Assembly (NCBI GenBank): GCA_028709385.1
Contig: JAQVXD010000001.1
Coordinates: forward strand, 1 to 64,000
DNA: 64,000 nucleotides
Source of the DNA: Fermentimonas sp.
GTDB taxonomy: Bacteria; Bacteroidota; Bacteroidia; Bacteroidales; Dysgonomonadaceae
Direction: 5' to 3'
In this document: in pieces, positions 55,877-64,000 of the stretch
Layout of the letters: every line of letters starts with the position of its first letter
How positions within the stretch are numbered: position 1 is the stretch's first letter
Made by a program: the position numbers and the translations under genes
Notes under the pieces: model-generated
The model's database searches: none
What the model was told of the DNA's origin: nothing
Seen by the model: the letters and a program-made list of their open reading frames with translations, nothing else

Positions 55877-57160
55877 ATGATTTATTACGAATATGGCTCA
55901 CCTCAGACAAGTCTGTCTAAAGATGATCTTAAAAGAGGGCTAAATGAGGCATTAGACAAATTGGGTGAACGGCATAAAATTCTTGCCGTTCCTCCCGATT
56001 ATACCCGCTTGCCAAGTAAAGCAGGAGAACTTACTGAGTTCGCCTGGGAATATTATGCTGAAAAGCTGACCGATATTCTTCCTGCATTAGGCACCCACAC
56101 TCCAATGACTGACAAACAAATAAGTCATATGTTTGGTAATACACCCAGGAATCTTTTCAGAGATCACGACTGGCGTAATGACGTCCTGACTCTTGGGGAA
56201 GTGCCGGCAGACTATGTTAAAGAGATTTCTGAGGGGAAGGTCGACTTACCCTGGCCTGCTCAGGTAAACAAACTACTAGTGGAAGGCGGATTCGATCTGA
56301 TACTTTCCATCGGACAGGTTGTTCCTCATGAAGTTGTCGGTATGGCTAATTTTAATAAGAACATTCTTGTAGGAACAGGAGGCAGTGAAGGTATAAATAA
56401 AAGTCACTATATCGGTGCCGTTTACGGTATGGAGCGAATGATGGGGCGTACAGACACACCGGTTCGCCGCGTTTTTAATTATGCCACAGAGAAATACCTG
56501 ACCGGATTGCCAATAGTATATGTTCTTACTGTTGTCGGAGTTAATGAAAAAGGTGTAGAGCAAACCTACGGTTTGTTTGTTGGGGATGATCTGGAAGTAT
56601 TTGACCGTGCTTCAAAATTGTCACTTGAAGTTAACTTTGTAATGGTTGAGAAACCCTTAAATAAAGTAGTTGTCTGGCTCGATCCTAAAGAGTTTAAGAG
56701 TACCTGGCTGGGGAATAAATCGATATACCGTACCAGGATGGCAATTGCAGACGGGGGACAGCTTATTGTAATAGCACCCGCATTGAAAGAATTTGGAGAA
56801 GATAAGGAAATTGACAGGTTGATTCGAAAATATGGTTATTTTGGAACTACTGATACGTTAAAAGCTGTATCAGAAAACAGGGAGTTAAGGGACAACCTGA
56901 GTGCTGCGGCACACCTTATTCACGGGTCATCTGAAGGGCAATTTTCCATAACTTACTGTCCTGGTAAAGAGTCATACAATCTTACAAGAGAAGAAATTGA
57001 AAGTGTTGGTTTTTGCTGGGGAGATTTTGATGAAGCAATGCAGAAGTATAATATTCCGGCGTTAAAAGAGGGGTATAATATTCTGCCCGACGGAGAAGAG
57101 ATATATTATATCTCAAGTCCCGCCTTGGGTTTATGGGCGCATAAAGATCGATTTGAATAA
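55877..57160 (+). CDS. LarA/DUF2088-family protein, candidate nickel-pincer aldonate epimerase
   Basis: A 427-residue cytosolic protein of the lactate-racemase family. DYTRLPS (41-47) matches the DxTRxxP phosphate-binding motif. His151, Lys161 and His177 (PHEVVGMANFNK ... INKSH) have exactly the spacing of His174, Lys184 and His200 in L. plantarum LarA, where the Lys carries the nickel-pincer nucleotide and the His residues act in hydride transfer and Ni binding. His74 (GTHTPMT) may be the other catalytic His. LarA homologues epimerise various 2-hydroxyacids at C2. Following gnd and a sugar-acid kinase, the best guess is mannonate-gluconate epimerisation. No larB, larC or larE lies in the window. 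Confidence 0.85.
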   Translation: MIYYEYGSPQTSLSKDDLKRGLNEALDKLGERHKILAVPPDYTRLPSKAGELTEFAWEYYAEKLTDILPALGTHTPMTDKQISHMFGNTPRNLFRDHDWRNDVLTLGEVPADYVKEISEGKVDLPWPAQVNKLLVEGGFDLILSIGQVVPHEVVGMANFNKNILVGTGGSEGINKSHYIGAVYGMERMMGRTDTPVRRVFNYATEKYLTGLPIVYVLTVVGVNEKGVEQTYGLFVGDDLEVFDRASKLSLEVNFVMVEKPLNKVVVWLDPKEFKSTWLGNKSIYRTRMAIADGGQLIVIAPALKEFGEDKEIDRLIRKYGYFGTTDTLKAVSENRELRDNLSAAAHLIHGSSEGQFSITYCPGKESYNLTREEIESVGFCWGDFDEAMQKYNIPALKEGYNILPDGEEIYYISSPALGLWAHKDRFE

Positions 57161-57229
57161 AAAAAACAAATATTTTGAATACTGATACAAGTATTGCTGG
57201 ACTGAAAGTTAACAATTAAAATAATTATC

Positions 57230-58651
57230 ATGACTACAAGAAGAGAGTTTATTAGAAATGCTGCATTAGCTTCTGCCGGACTTGCAGTGGGAGGTTTATC
57301 AACTAAAACCAATGCAGCAAGTTACAGTAGGATAGTTGGTTCCAATAAAAAAGTGAATCTTGCACATATTGGAGTTGGAAACAGAGGATGGGAGATCATG
57401 AATGATTTCGATAAAACCGGTCTGGCTAACGTCGTTGCTCTGTGTGATGTAGATATGGGAGCTGAACATACAAAAAGAGCTCTTGCGAAATTCCCTAATG
57501 CAAAAAGATTTAAAGACTTCAGGGAAATGTTTGATAAGATGGGTAACGAAATAGAAGCTGTTGCAATAGCAACACCTGATTTTGCCCATTTCCCCGCAGT
57601 GATGATGTCGATGGCTGAAGGAAAACATGTTTATGTGGAGAAGCCACTAAGCAGAACATTTCATGAATCAGAGTTATTAATCCAAGCTGCTAAGAAGTAT
57701 CCAGAAGTAGTTACACAGATGGGAAATCAGGGACATTCCGAAGCCAACTACTTTCAGTTTAAAGCATGGAAAGAAGCCGGAATCATTAAAGATGTAACTG
57801 CCATTACCGCACACATGAATAATGCAAGAAGATGGCACGGATGGAATACTGATATCAAAAAATTTCCTAATCCAGAACCGATACCTGAAACATTAGACTG
57901 GGATACTTGGTTGATGGCACGTAATTATCACGATTATAACAAGGATTTCCATTACGGTCAGTGGCGTTGCTGGTACGATTTTGGTATGGGAGCCCTTGGC
58001 GATTGGGGTGCACATATTATAGATACTGCACACAGATTTCTTGATCTGGGATTACCTGAAGAGGTGACGCCATTGAAACTTAGCGGTCATAACGATTTCT
58101 TTTTTCCAATGTCGAGTACTATAGAATTTAAATTTCCCAAACGTGGAAATATGCCACCGGTAGTTATCACATGGTATGATGGTGTTGACAATATTCCATC
58201 TGTTCCTGAAGGATACGGAGTGTCGGAGCTCGACCCAAATATTCCGAGTGTTGGCGGAGGTCAGATACAACCGGCTAAATTGAATCCCGGTAAAGAGATA
58301 TATAGTAAAGAGTTGACATTTAAAGGAGGTTCGCATGGCAGCACTTTAAGTATTATTCCGGAAGAAAAAGCCAAAGATATGGAAAAGAATCTGCCCGAGG
58401 TACCAAAAAGTCCTTCTAATCATTTTGCTAATTTCCTACTTTCATGTCAGGGTAAAGAAGAATCAAGATCTCCTTTTGAAATTTCCGGTCCGCTGAGTCA
58501 GGTGTTTTGTATGGGTGTAGCAGCTCAGAGATTAAACAGGAAAATTGTTTTCGATCGTGAAACTAAGCGCGTTACAAATGATGCATTTGCAGATGCTTTC
58601 CTTACCGGAGAGCCACCAAGAAAAGGTTGGGAGGATTTTTATAAAATATGA
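57230..58651 (+). CDS. Tat-exported Gfo/Idh/MocA oxidoreductase
   Basis: A 473-residue NAD(P)-dependent oxidoreductase. The start TTRREFIRNAALASAGLAVGG is a twin-arginine signal. The Rossmann domain carries LAHIGVGNRGWEIMNDF and the family's EKPL motif (VYVEKPLSRTFHES). The C-terminal beta-sheet domain contains the GDWGAHIIDTAHRF His pair. Periplasmic members of this family in Bacteroidota are usually neighbours of DUF1080 proteins, as here (62-base gap). Such pairs are increasingly linked to 3-keto-glycoside chemistry. Substrate is unknown. Confidence 0.9.
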   Translation: MTTRREFIRNAALASAGLAVGGLSTKTNAASYSRIVGSNKKVNLAHIGVGNRGWEIMNDFDKTGLANVVALCDVDMGAEHTKRALAKFPNAKRFKDFREMFDKMGNEIEAVAIATPDFAHFPAVMMSMAEGKHVYVEKPLSRTFHESELLIQAAKKYPEVVTQMGNQGHSEANYFQFKAWKEAGIIKDVTAITAHMNNARRWHGWNTDIKKFPNPEPIPETLDWDTWLMARNYHDYNKDFHYGQWRCWYDFGMGALGDWGAHIIDTAHRFLDLGLPEEVTPLKLSGHNDFFFPMSSTIEFKFPKRGNMPPVVITWYDGVDNIPSVPEGYGVSELDPNIPSVGGGQIQPAKLNPGKEIYSKELTFKGGSHGSTLSIIPEEKAKDMEKNLPEVPKSPSNHFANFLLSCQGKEESRSPFEISGPLSQVFCMGVAAQRLNRKIVFDRETKRVTNDAFADAFLTGEPPRKGWEDFYKI

Positions 58652-58713
58652 TTCATTTAAAATCAGAATAACAAAGAATAGTACTAATAACTAATATTTT
58701 AATCAAAAAAACG

Positions 58714-60072
58714 ATGAAGAAAAATATTTTACTTTTAATTTCAATGATTATGGTACTTGCTTCATGCACACAGCAAGGTCCGCAATGGAAAGAACTTTTC
58801 AATGGAGAAAACCTCGATGGTTGGGAAAAATTGAATGGCACAGCAGAATATAAAGTTGAGGATAACATGATTATCGGTATATCAGAGATGAATACTCCAA
58901 ACACCTTTCTTGCGACTACTGAGACCTATGGTGATTTTATTCTCGAGTTTGATTTCAAAGTAGATGACGGATTAAATTCCGGTGTTCAATTCAGAAGCTT
59001 AAGTTTACCTGAATACAGGGATGGCAGAGTGCACGGGTATCAGTTTGAAATAGACCCTTCCGACCGTGGCTGGACAGGAGGCGTTTATGATGAAGCCCGA
59101 CGTGGCTGGATTTATCCGCTTGAATATAATCCGGATGCACAGAAAGCTTTTAAGAACGAAGAGTGGAACAGTGCAAGAATTGAAGCAATCGGCAACTCAA
59201 TACGTACTTGGGTTAACGGTGTTGAATGCGCTAATCTTCTGGATAATACAACTCCTGAAGGGTTTATAGCACTTCAGGTGCACTCAATAGGAAATGAAGA
59301 GTTATCCGGGAAAGAAGTAGCCTGGCGCAATATTCGCATACTGACAGATAATCTCGATCAATATAAAACTCCTGTAAACAGTAACGTTAAGCAGCTGAAT
59401 CAGATTGCAAACACAATATCTGATCTGGAGTCTTCGGAAGGATGGAAGTTGCTTTGGGACGGCGAAACAACCAACGGTTGGCGAGGTGCAAAACTTGATG
59501 AGTTTCCTGAACAGGGCTGGGTAATTGAAGACGGAATTCTGAAGGTCCAAAAAGGAGACGGTGGTGAATCAACAAATGGAGGCGATATAGTAACTACCAG
59601 ACCTTATAAAAACTTCATGCTTAAAGTTGATTTCAAAATTACTGAGGGAGCTAACAGCGGAATTAAATATTTCGTTGATACTAACTTAAACAAAGGAGAA
59701 GGTTCTGCTATAGGATGTGAGTTTCAGATACTTGACGACAGGAATCACCCCGATGCAAAACTTGGTATTGCAGGAAACAGAACTTTAGGCTCACTTTATG
59801 ATCTTATCGCGGCTCCGGAAGACAAACCTTTCCGTAATGGGTTTTTCAATACTGCTATGGTAGTGGTTGAAGGAAATCACGTTGAGCATTGGCTTAATGG
59901 TGTTAAGATTGTAGAATATGAGCGAAATACCGAAGAGTGGGAAGCACTTGTACAAACAAGCAAATACAAAGATTGGCCAAATTTCGGTAATGCTGAGGAA
60001 GGGCTTTTACTTCTCCAGGATCATGGCGATGAAGTGTGGTTTCAGAATATAAAGATTAAAGAACTGGAATAA
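58714..60072 (+). CDS. Tandem DUF1080 lipoprotein (3-keto-disaccharide hydrolase-like)
   Basis: A 452-residue lipoprotein with lipobox Cys18 (MVLASC). Two concanavalin-like DUF1080 domains follow. The first begins [17 protein letters not shown] (about 25-210), the second [17 protein letters not shown] (about 245-450). Each contains the NSG(V/I) motif and the GVQFRSL / GIKYFVDTN segments. DUF1080 proteins include enzymes cleaving 3-keto-glycosides. The tandem form and the adjacent Gfo/Idh oxidoreductase suggest joint action on an oxidised sugar in the periplasm. The transcript ends at the terminator at 60114. Confidence 0.88.
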   Translation: MKKNILLLISMIMVLASCTQQGPQWKELFNGENLDGWEKLNGTAEYKVEDNMIIGISEMNTPNTFLATTETYGDFILEFDFKVDDGLNSGVQFRSLSLPEYRDGRVHGYQFEIDPSDRGWTGGVYDEARRGWIYPLEYNPDAQKAFKNEEWNSARIEAIGNSIRTWVNGVECANLLDNTTPEGFIALQVHSIGNEELSGKEVAWRNIRILTDNLDQYKTPVNSNVKQLNQIANTISDLESSEGWKLLWDGETTNGWRGAKLDEFPEQGWVIEDGILKVQKGDGGESTNGGDIVTTRPYKNFMLKVDFKITEGANSGIKYFVDTNLNKGEGSAIGCEFQILDDRNHPDAKLGIAGNRTLGSLYDLIAAPEDKPFRNGFFNTAMVVVEGNHVEHWLNGVKIVEYERNTEEWEALVQTSKYKDWPNFGNAEEGLLLLQDHGDEVWFQNIKIKELE

Positions 60073-60113
60073 ATTTACTTAAAAGTCAGGTCACTAACCG
60101 AATAAATATATAG

Positions 60114-60151
60114 GGTAGGGTGGAAATATTTATTTGCACCCTGCCTTTTTT
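60114..60151 (+). terminator. Intrinsic terminator of the uronate / DUF1080 run
   Basis: GGTAGGGTG pairs with CACCCTGCC (one G-U pair) around 14 bases, followed by a T run. It lies 42 bases past the tandem-DUF1080 stop. Confidence 0.8.
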
Positions 60152-60255
60152 CGTCATATCTGTTTAATTCTATCGACACTGTTTATGTCTCATAGAATTA
60201 ATCTCTTACACACCACAAATCAGTCAAATCTATTCATAAAATAATTATATCTGTC

Positions 60256-60263
60256 TATTTTTG
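60256..60263 (+). promoter_or_regulatory. -7 element (TATTTTTG) of trhO
   Basis: TATTTTTG fits TAnnTTTG and lies 31 bases before the ATG at 60295. Confidence 0.5.
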
Positions 60264-60294
60264 CCCTTTAAGTTAATTATCACAGCAAAAAGTT

Positions 60295-61230
60295 ATGCAG
60301 GTTTTATATAACCGGTTCTCTAATAAAGAACTAAAAAGGCGAATGTTGGAAGAGACAGAGCCAAGGGTTACAATCTCTTTCTATAAATATTTTCATCTTG
60401 ATGATCCACAGCAGTTCAGAGACGAACTTTACTTGAGATTTTATGAGATCGATGTTTTTGGGCGTGTTTATATTGCGTCAGAAGGTATAAACGGACAGAT
60501 TTCGGTTCCCAAAAATAAAAAGAAAATCTTTAAAGAGATTATTTATGATGCCCATCCTCAATTGAATGGAATCAGACTCAACGAGGCGTTGGATAATGAT
60601 GGAAAATCTTTCTGGGTATTGAGAATGAAGGTGCGCAACAAAATTGTTGCTGACGGGATTGAAGACCCGGCTTTTGATCCCACCAAAACAGGCAAATATC
60701 TGACGGCGAAAGATTTTAATAAATTAAGCGATCAGGATGACACTATTGTAGTTGATATGCGAAACAGTTACGAGTATGAAGTCGGACACTTTAATTATGC
60801 ACTTGAAATACCATCAGAAACATTCCGTGAGCAATTGCCCATGGCAGTTGAAATGCTTCAGGAACATAAGGATAAGAACATTATTATGTATTGTACCGGC
60901 GGTATAAGATGCGAAAAGGCAAGTGCATACATGTTGCATAACGGCTTCAAAAACGTTTATCATGTTGAGGGCGGAATAATTGAATATGTCCGGAAGGCAC
61001 GTGAAGAGAAACTTCCGGTGAAATTTATAGGTAAAAACTTCGTGTTCGATGAGCGTTTAGGAGAGCGGGTTACTGATGATGTAATTGCCAAATGTCATCA
61101 ATGTGGGGCACCCAGCGACAGGCATACAAATTGTGCAAACCAGGAGTGTCACGACCTGATAATTCAATGTGAAAAATGCGCTGAAGAGTTTAACGGATGC
61201 TGCTCACAGGAGTGTAAGCTGCATCTGTAA
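60295..61230 (+). CDS. trhO: tRNA uridine(34) hydroxylase (rhodanese-like)
   Basis: A 311-residue protein of the TrhO/YceA family that makes 5-hydroxyuridine at the tRNA wobble base. The N-terminal acylphosphatase-like domain ([14 protein letters not shown]) is followed by a rhodanese domain with the active-site Cys in [13 protein letters not shown]. The Cys-rich tail has two CxxC pairs and a final CCSQEC ([14 protein letters not shown] ... [12 protein letters not shown]), which may bind metal. This is typical of the longer bacterial members. It stands alone between two terminators/promoters. Confidence 0.9.
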   Translation: MQVLYNRFSNKELKRRMLEETEPRVTISFYKYFHLDDPQQFRDELYLRFYEIDVFGRVYIASEGINGQISVPKNKKKIFKEIIYDAHPQLNGIRLNEALDNDGKSFWVLRMKVRNKIVADGIEDPAFDPTKTGKYLTAKDFNKLSDQDDTIVVDMRNSYEYEVGHFNYALEIPSETFREQLPMAVEMLQEHKDKNIIMYCTGGIRCEKASAYMLHNGFKNVYHVEGGIIEYVRKAREEKLPVKFIGKNFVFDERLGERVTDDVIAKCHQCGAPSDRHTNCANQECHDLIIQCEKCAEEFNGCCSQECKLHL

Positions 61231-61280
61231 AAAAAGAGGCAATTGTGACGAGAATCTGTTCTAAAATTGTAAAAAAGTTC

Positions 61281-61288
61281 TATTTTTG
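61281..61288 (+). promoter_or_regulatory. -7 element (TATTTTTG) of the AraC-type gene
   Basis: TATTTTTG fits TAnnTTTG and lies 23 bases before the ATG at 61312. Confidence 0.5.
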
Positions 61289-61311
61289 CAATAACAAACA
61301 ATTGTGAGCAG

Positions 61312-62484
61312 ATGGTACAACAATTTTTTACTGCTTTACCACTTTTTGTGGTGCTTTTCTGGTTGATTCTTTTTCTGTTGGATTATAAAAACAGTAACAC
61401 TCCAAAGCGTTTCTTAATCTTCTTTTTAGGGATTGCTTTGTTAAATTACCTTGCTCACTGGAATTACTTCAATCATAATTATGCAGTATATAACATACTG
61501 GACAGTGTCTGGGTGTTTACAACTCTTGCCGTTTATCCTGTTTACTACTATTATATACGATTACTTACTGTCGATCTTAAGATTAATTTAAGATGGATAT
61601 GGATCCTTATTCCTGCTATTCTCCTGTCCATTTTCTCTGCAGTTTTATATCTACTGATGAGTCCTGAAGAAATATCTGTCTTCACACATCAAGTACTTTA
61701 TAATAACAGTGACAATATTTCTGAATTCAGTTTATTAATAAATCTGCAAATTTTGCGAATAAATTTACTGAGAATAATCTTTACGATAGAAGTCGTACTT
61801 ACTCTTTATTTTGGTCTTCGTCTAATTAAAAACTTCAACGAAAAAGTAAGGTATTACTACTCTAACATCGAAAACAAAGAGCTTTCTAAAATAAAAATGT
61901 TGCTTTATTTTTTTGTGTTTACTTCTTTAATATCTATCATATCCAACTTAATAGGTAAAAGCTATTTTGCTGACCACTCTTATCTCATTATCTTGCCTTC
62001 AATTGCACACGCTGCAGCTTTTTTTGGAATTTGTTATGTTGGTTACAGACAAGGTTTTACTATTCATGACCTAAAAATTGAAAAACAAGTTGAAACTACA
62101 GTCGAAACAGAACTTAATGATGAAGTATTCTCAAGTAACGAGTTTGATAAGCTTTTCACCCGGCTGGAAGCATTATTTGATGAAAAGCAGATTTTTAAAG
62201 ATGCTGATTTAAGATTAAATGATGTTGCTAGTCAGTTGGGAACTAACCGTACATATGTATCAAAACTTATCAATACCAGGAGAGGGATGAATTTTAATGA
62301 TTTTGTTAATGATTACAGAGTTCATTATTCTGAAATGATTCTCTCTTCATCAGAGTATTTTTCACTATCTCTCGAAGAAATTGCTTTAAAATCCGGCTTT
62401 TCAAACACAAGCTCTTTCTATAGATCTTTTGTTAAGAAAAATGGCTTGCCGCCAGGAAAATTCAGAGAAAAAAAGGGAGAGTAA
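61312..62484 (+). CDS. Membrane-anchored AraC-family regulator (7TM N-terminus)
   Basis: A 390-residue protein. About 240 N-terminal residues contain seven hydrophobic helices. The C-terminal 100 residues form an AraC/XylS DNA-binding domain with two helix-turn-helix units (LNDVASQLGTNRTYVSKLINTRRGM and LSLEEIALKSGFSNTSSFYRSFVKKNGLPPGKFR). 7TM-AraC fusions occur in Bacteroidota and are thought to sense membrane or extracytoplasmic signals. Targets are unknown; the neighbours (TrhO, flavodoxin, tRNA) give no clue. The gene end overlaps the flavodoxin terminator. Confidence 0.88.
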   Translation: MVQQFFTALPLFVVLFWLILFLLDYKNSNTPKRFLIFFLGIALLNYLAHWNYFNHNYAVYNILDSVWVFTTLAVYPVYYYYIRLLTVDLKINLRWIWILIPAILLSIFSAVLYLLMSPEEISVFTHQVLYNNSDNISEFSLLINLQILRINLLRIIFTIEVVLTLYFGLRLIKNFNEKVRYYYSNIENKELSKIKMLLYFFVFTSLISIISNLIGKSYFADHSYLIILPSIAHAAAFFGICYVGYRQGFTIHDLKIEKQVETTVETELNDEVFSSNEFDKLFTRLEALFDEKQIFKDADLRLNDVASQLGTNRTYVSKLINTRRGMNFNDFVNDYRVHYSEMILSSSEYFSLSLEEIALKSGFSNTSSFYRSFVKKNGLPPGKFREKKGE

Positions 62485-62501
62485 CATTATGATACACTCC
62501 C
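62468..62501 (-). terminator. Intrinsic terminator of the flavodoxin gene
   Basis: On the minus strand, GGGAGTGT pairs with ACTCTCCC (one mismatch) and is followed by seven T. It lies 53 bases past the flavodoxin stop and overlaps the last codons of the convergent AraC-type gene. Confidence 0.6.
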
Positions 62502-62553
62502 CCGGTTTACTAATAAAATTAAATATAATTCTTTGACTTTCTATATAAGAAAT

Positions 62554-63054
62554 CTACACGAACTCCTTTTTCAACTGTTCAACCCATCTTGTCAACCGTT
62601 CTTCAGTCATGTCATATTCATTGTCTTCATCAAGTGGCAAGCCAACCCATACTCCATCTTCAACAGCTGTTGAATCATCGTAAGTATATCCTTCATCAGG
62701 AACTTTGCCTACCACTTCTACCTTATCATGAATTTCATCATAAACTACTTTCATCGATTCAGCAAAGCTGGTTGAGTATGATGCGCTGTCACCCAACGCA
62801 AAAATTGCAACCTTTTTTCCTGTGAAATCAATTTTTGCAAATGAGGGCAGGAAACCTTCCCAGTCGTCCTGCAGATCACCAATACCTGTTGTTGATGTGC
62901 CAACTATTAAATACTTATAATCCTCTATTTCACTTAGTGAAACGTCTAATACGTTAAATAAATCCGCGGTGCCTTCGAAAAGATCCTGAACCTGTTTAGC
63001 AACAGATTCAACACTTCCCCCCGAAGTTCCATATAAAATGGCTATTTTATTCAT
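62554..63054 (-). CDS. fldA: Flavodoxin
   Basis: A 166-residue FMN electron carrier. The phosphate-binding loop YGTSGGSVESVAKQV (residues 8-22) and the isoalloxazine-binding segments (VGTSTTGIGDLQDDWEGFLP; ALGDSASYSTSFAESM) are clear. The length fits long-chain flavodoxins of anaerobes that replace ferredoxin, often under iron limitation. It has its own terminator and sits next to tRNA-Arg, transcribed the other way. Iron regulation is plausible given two iron-uptake systems in the window, but no operator was seen. Confidence 0.92.
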   Translation of the reverse strand: MNKIAILYGTSGGSVESVAKQVQDLFEGTADLFNVLDVSLSEIEDYKYLIVGTSTTGIGDLQDDWEGFLPSFAKIDFTGKKVAIFALGDSASYSTSFAESMKVVYDEIHDKVEVVGKVPDEGYTYDDSTAVEDGVWVGLPLDEDNEYDMTEERLTRWVEQLKKEFV

Positions 63055-63192
63055 GTTTGTTATCTTCTATTGTGTTTGTCTACTTATAATAACTAAACAG
63101 TTAAGTCAAAAAAATGTTTTTTGTATGATAGTAAATGTAAATTCTTTGAAGATAAAGGGAAAAGTGCTACTTTTGCACACTAACTACATAAC

Positions 63193-63264
63193 GGCGCGGT
63201 AGTTCAATGGATAGAATAGAAGTTTCCTAAACTTTAGATCAGGGTTCGATTCCCTGCCGTGCTA
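63193..63264 (+). tRNA. tRNA-Arg (anticodon CCU)
   Basis: A 72-base cloverleaf. Acceptor GGCGCGG pairs with CCGTGCT (two G-U pairs, one at 1-72); D arm is present; anticodon stem GAAGT/ACTTT with loop TTCCTAA gives anticodon CCU, reading AGG; T arm CAGGG-TTCGATT-CCCTG; discriminator A. The 1-72 G-U pair is unusual but tolerable. It lies 26 bases before the DUF1080 gene. Confidence 0.88.
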
Positions 63265-63289
63265 CTAATTTTTAACATATCTGTAATTT

Positions 63290-64000
63290 ATGAAGCACAA
63301 CTATCTAATTATTCTTTCAGCAATAGTTATTGCAATACTGTTTTCATCTTGCAAACAACAAACTTCAGAAGGTGATTGGATTCAACTATTCAATGGTGAA
63401 GACCTGACAGGGTGGACTCCAAAAATTGCCGGTTATGAAGCTGGTGATAATTTTGGCAATACATTTAGTGTGGAGGATGGCATTATTAAAGTGAGATATG
63501 AAGCGTATGACTCATTAAGAGGGCGTTTTGGACATCTTTTTTATAAAGATGAGTTCTCGCATTATAAGCTGAGAGTAGAATACAGGATTCTTGACGGCCA
63601 AATTCCCGGTGCGCCTGCCTGGGCATACAAAAACAGTGGTTTGATGCTTCACGGTCAAACTCCCGAATCAATGCAGCTGAACCAGGATTTTCCCACTTCT
63701 ATTGAAGTACAGCTTCTTGGCAGTGATTCACTTGTGCAGCGTACCAATATGAATGTTTGTACCCCGGGAACCAATATTGTCATGAACAACAAGCTGATTC
63801 TTGATCACTGTACTAACTCCTCATCAGAATATTTCTTTGGTGACGAATGGGTTACAGCTGAAGTTGAAGTCAGAGGTAATGATGTTATTTATCATATACT
63901 AAATGGAGATACAGTTCTTCAGTACAGTAATCCTCAGCTCGATGAAAGAGATCATACCTATGCCAAACTGATAGAATTGAATAATGAGGATAAAATGCTG
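63290..64000 (+). CDS. DUF1080 lipoprotein, 3' part cut by the window edge
   Basis: 237 codons of an open frame reach the right edge. It starts MKHNYLIILSAIVIAILFSSC, a lipoprotein signal with Cys21, followed at once by WIQLFNGEDLTGWTPKIAG, the DUF1080 opening. PGAPAWAYKNSGLMLHG carries the conserved NSG motif, and SIEVQLLG with VTAEVEVRGNDVIYHILNGD completes the beta-sandwich. It is a single-domain relative of the tandem protein at 58714-60072 but clearly not a recent duplicate. It is separated from that locus by TrhO, AraC, flavodoxin and a tRNA. Confidence 0.88.
   Translation, partial: MKHNYLIILSAIVIAILFSSCKQQTSEGDWIQLFNGEDLTGWTPKIAGYEAGDNFGNTFSVEDGIIKVRYEAYDSLRGRFGHLFYKDEFSHYKLRVEYRILDGQIPGAPAWAYKNSGLMLHGQTPESMQLNQDFPTSIEVQLLGSDSLVQRTNMNVCTPGTNIVMNNKLILDHCTNSSSEYFFGDEWVTAEVEVRGNDVIYHILNGDTVLQYSNPQLDERDHTYAKLIELNNEDKML

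Overview
The window reads as a chromosomal segment of an anaerobic, glycan-degrading Bacteroidota, probably Bacteroidales (Dysgonomonadaceae-like is a guess from gene content). The evidence is AT-rich DNA, few Shine-Dalgarno sites, repeated TAnnTTTG -7 promoter elements, the long (617-residue) form of IspG, DapL-type lysine synthesis, a TonB-dependent receptor with a carboxypeptidase-like N-terminal domain, Ser-type sulfatases, and DUF6266 and DUF1080 proteins.

Layout. 1-5.6 kb: the start of a sodium/solute symporter, a cation-chloride-cotransporter-type permease, an acyl-CoA dehydrogenase and a Tat-exported sialidase-like protein. 5.9-11.8 kb (minus strand): an arsenic island arsR-arsD-arsA-acr3-arsM-arsC with two matching ArsR-type palindromes. 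arsM is broken, and a decayed PHP-domain gene follows. 11.8-16 kb: DUF1801, DUF6266, a siderophore-type TonB receptor and a 59-residue membrane protein. 16-22.3 kb (minus): two sulfatases and a GH2 beta-galactosidase. 22.5-30.7 kb: CYTH protein, ilvE, dnaG, an ABC exporter pair, then dapF-dapL. 30.8-34.5 kb: a four-gene iron-siderophore ABC importer. 34.6-46.6 kb: GH29 fucosidase, Spx/ArsC-like protein, DusB, S41 protease, YrdC/Sua5, FabI, aquaporin, MBL hydrolase, glyoxalase, IspG and aspartate dehydrogenase. 46.7-47.8 kb: a hydroxyacid dehydrogenase and a CAU tRNA. 47.9-60 kb: a hexuronate locus. 60.3-64 kb: TrhO, a membrane-bound AraC regulator, flavodoxin, tRNA-Arg(CCU) and the start of another DUF1080 lipoprotein.

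The most interesting system is the hexuronate locus. It contains an ExuT-like transporter, a LacI regulator with a clear operator, uronate isomerase, a fructuronate-reductase-like SDR, a PfkB sugar-acid kinase, a complete NADP-type 6-phosphogluconate dehydrogenase and a LarA-like protein. The LarA-like protein keeps the residues equivalent to the nickel-pincer-cofactor His/Lys/His set at exact spacing. The usual mannonate dehydratase and KDPG aldolase are absent. I infer a route uronate -> fructuronate -> mannonate -> (C2 epimerisation by the LarA homologue) gluconate -> 6-phosphogluconate -> ribulose-5-phosphate. This is a hypothesis from gene content, not a demonstrated pathway.

Other points of note are twin GTTCG-N8-CGAAC arsenic operators, one of which encloses the -7 box; an arsM whose conserved Cys codon is TGA plus a second in-frame TAA; and two promoter-hairpin-terminator cassettes just upstream of dapF and of the iron-transport operon that may be leader RNAs or small RNAs.
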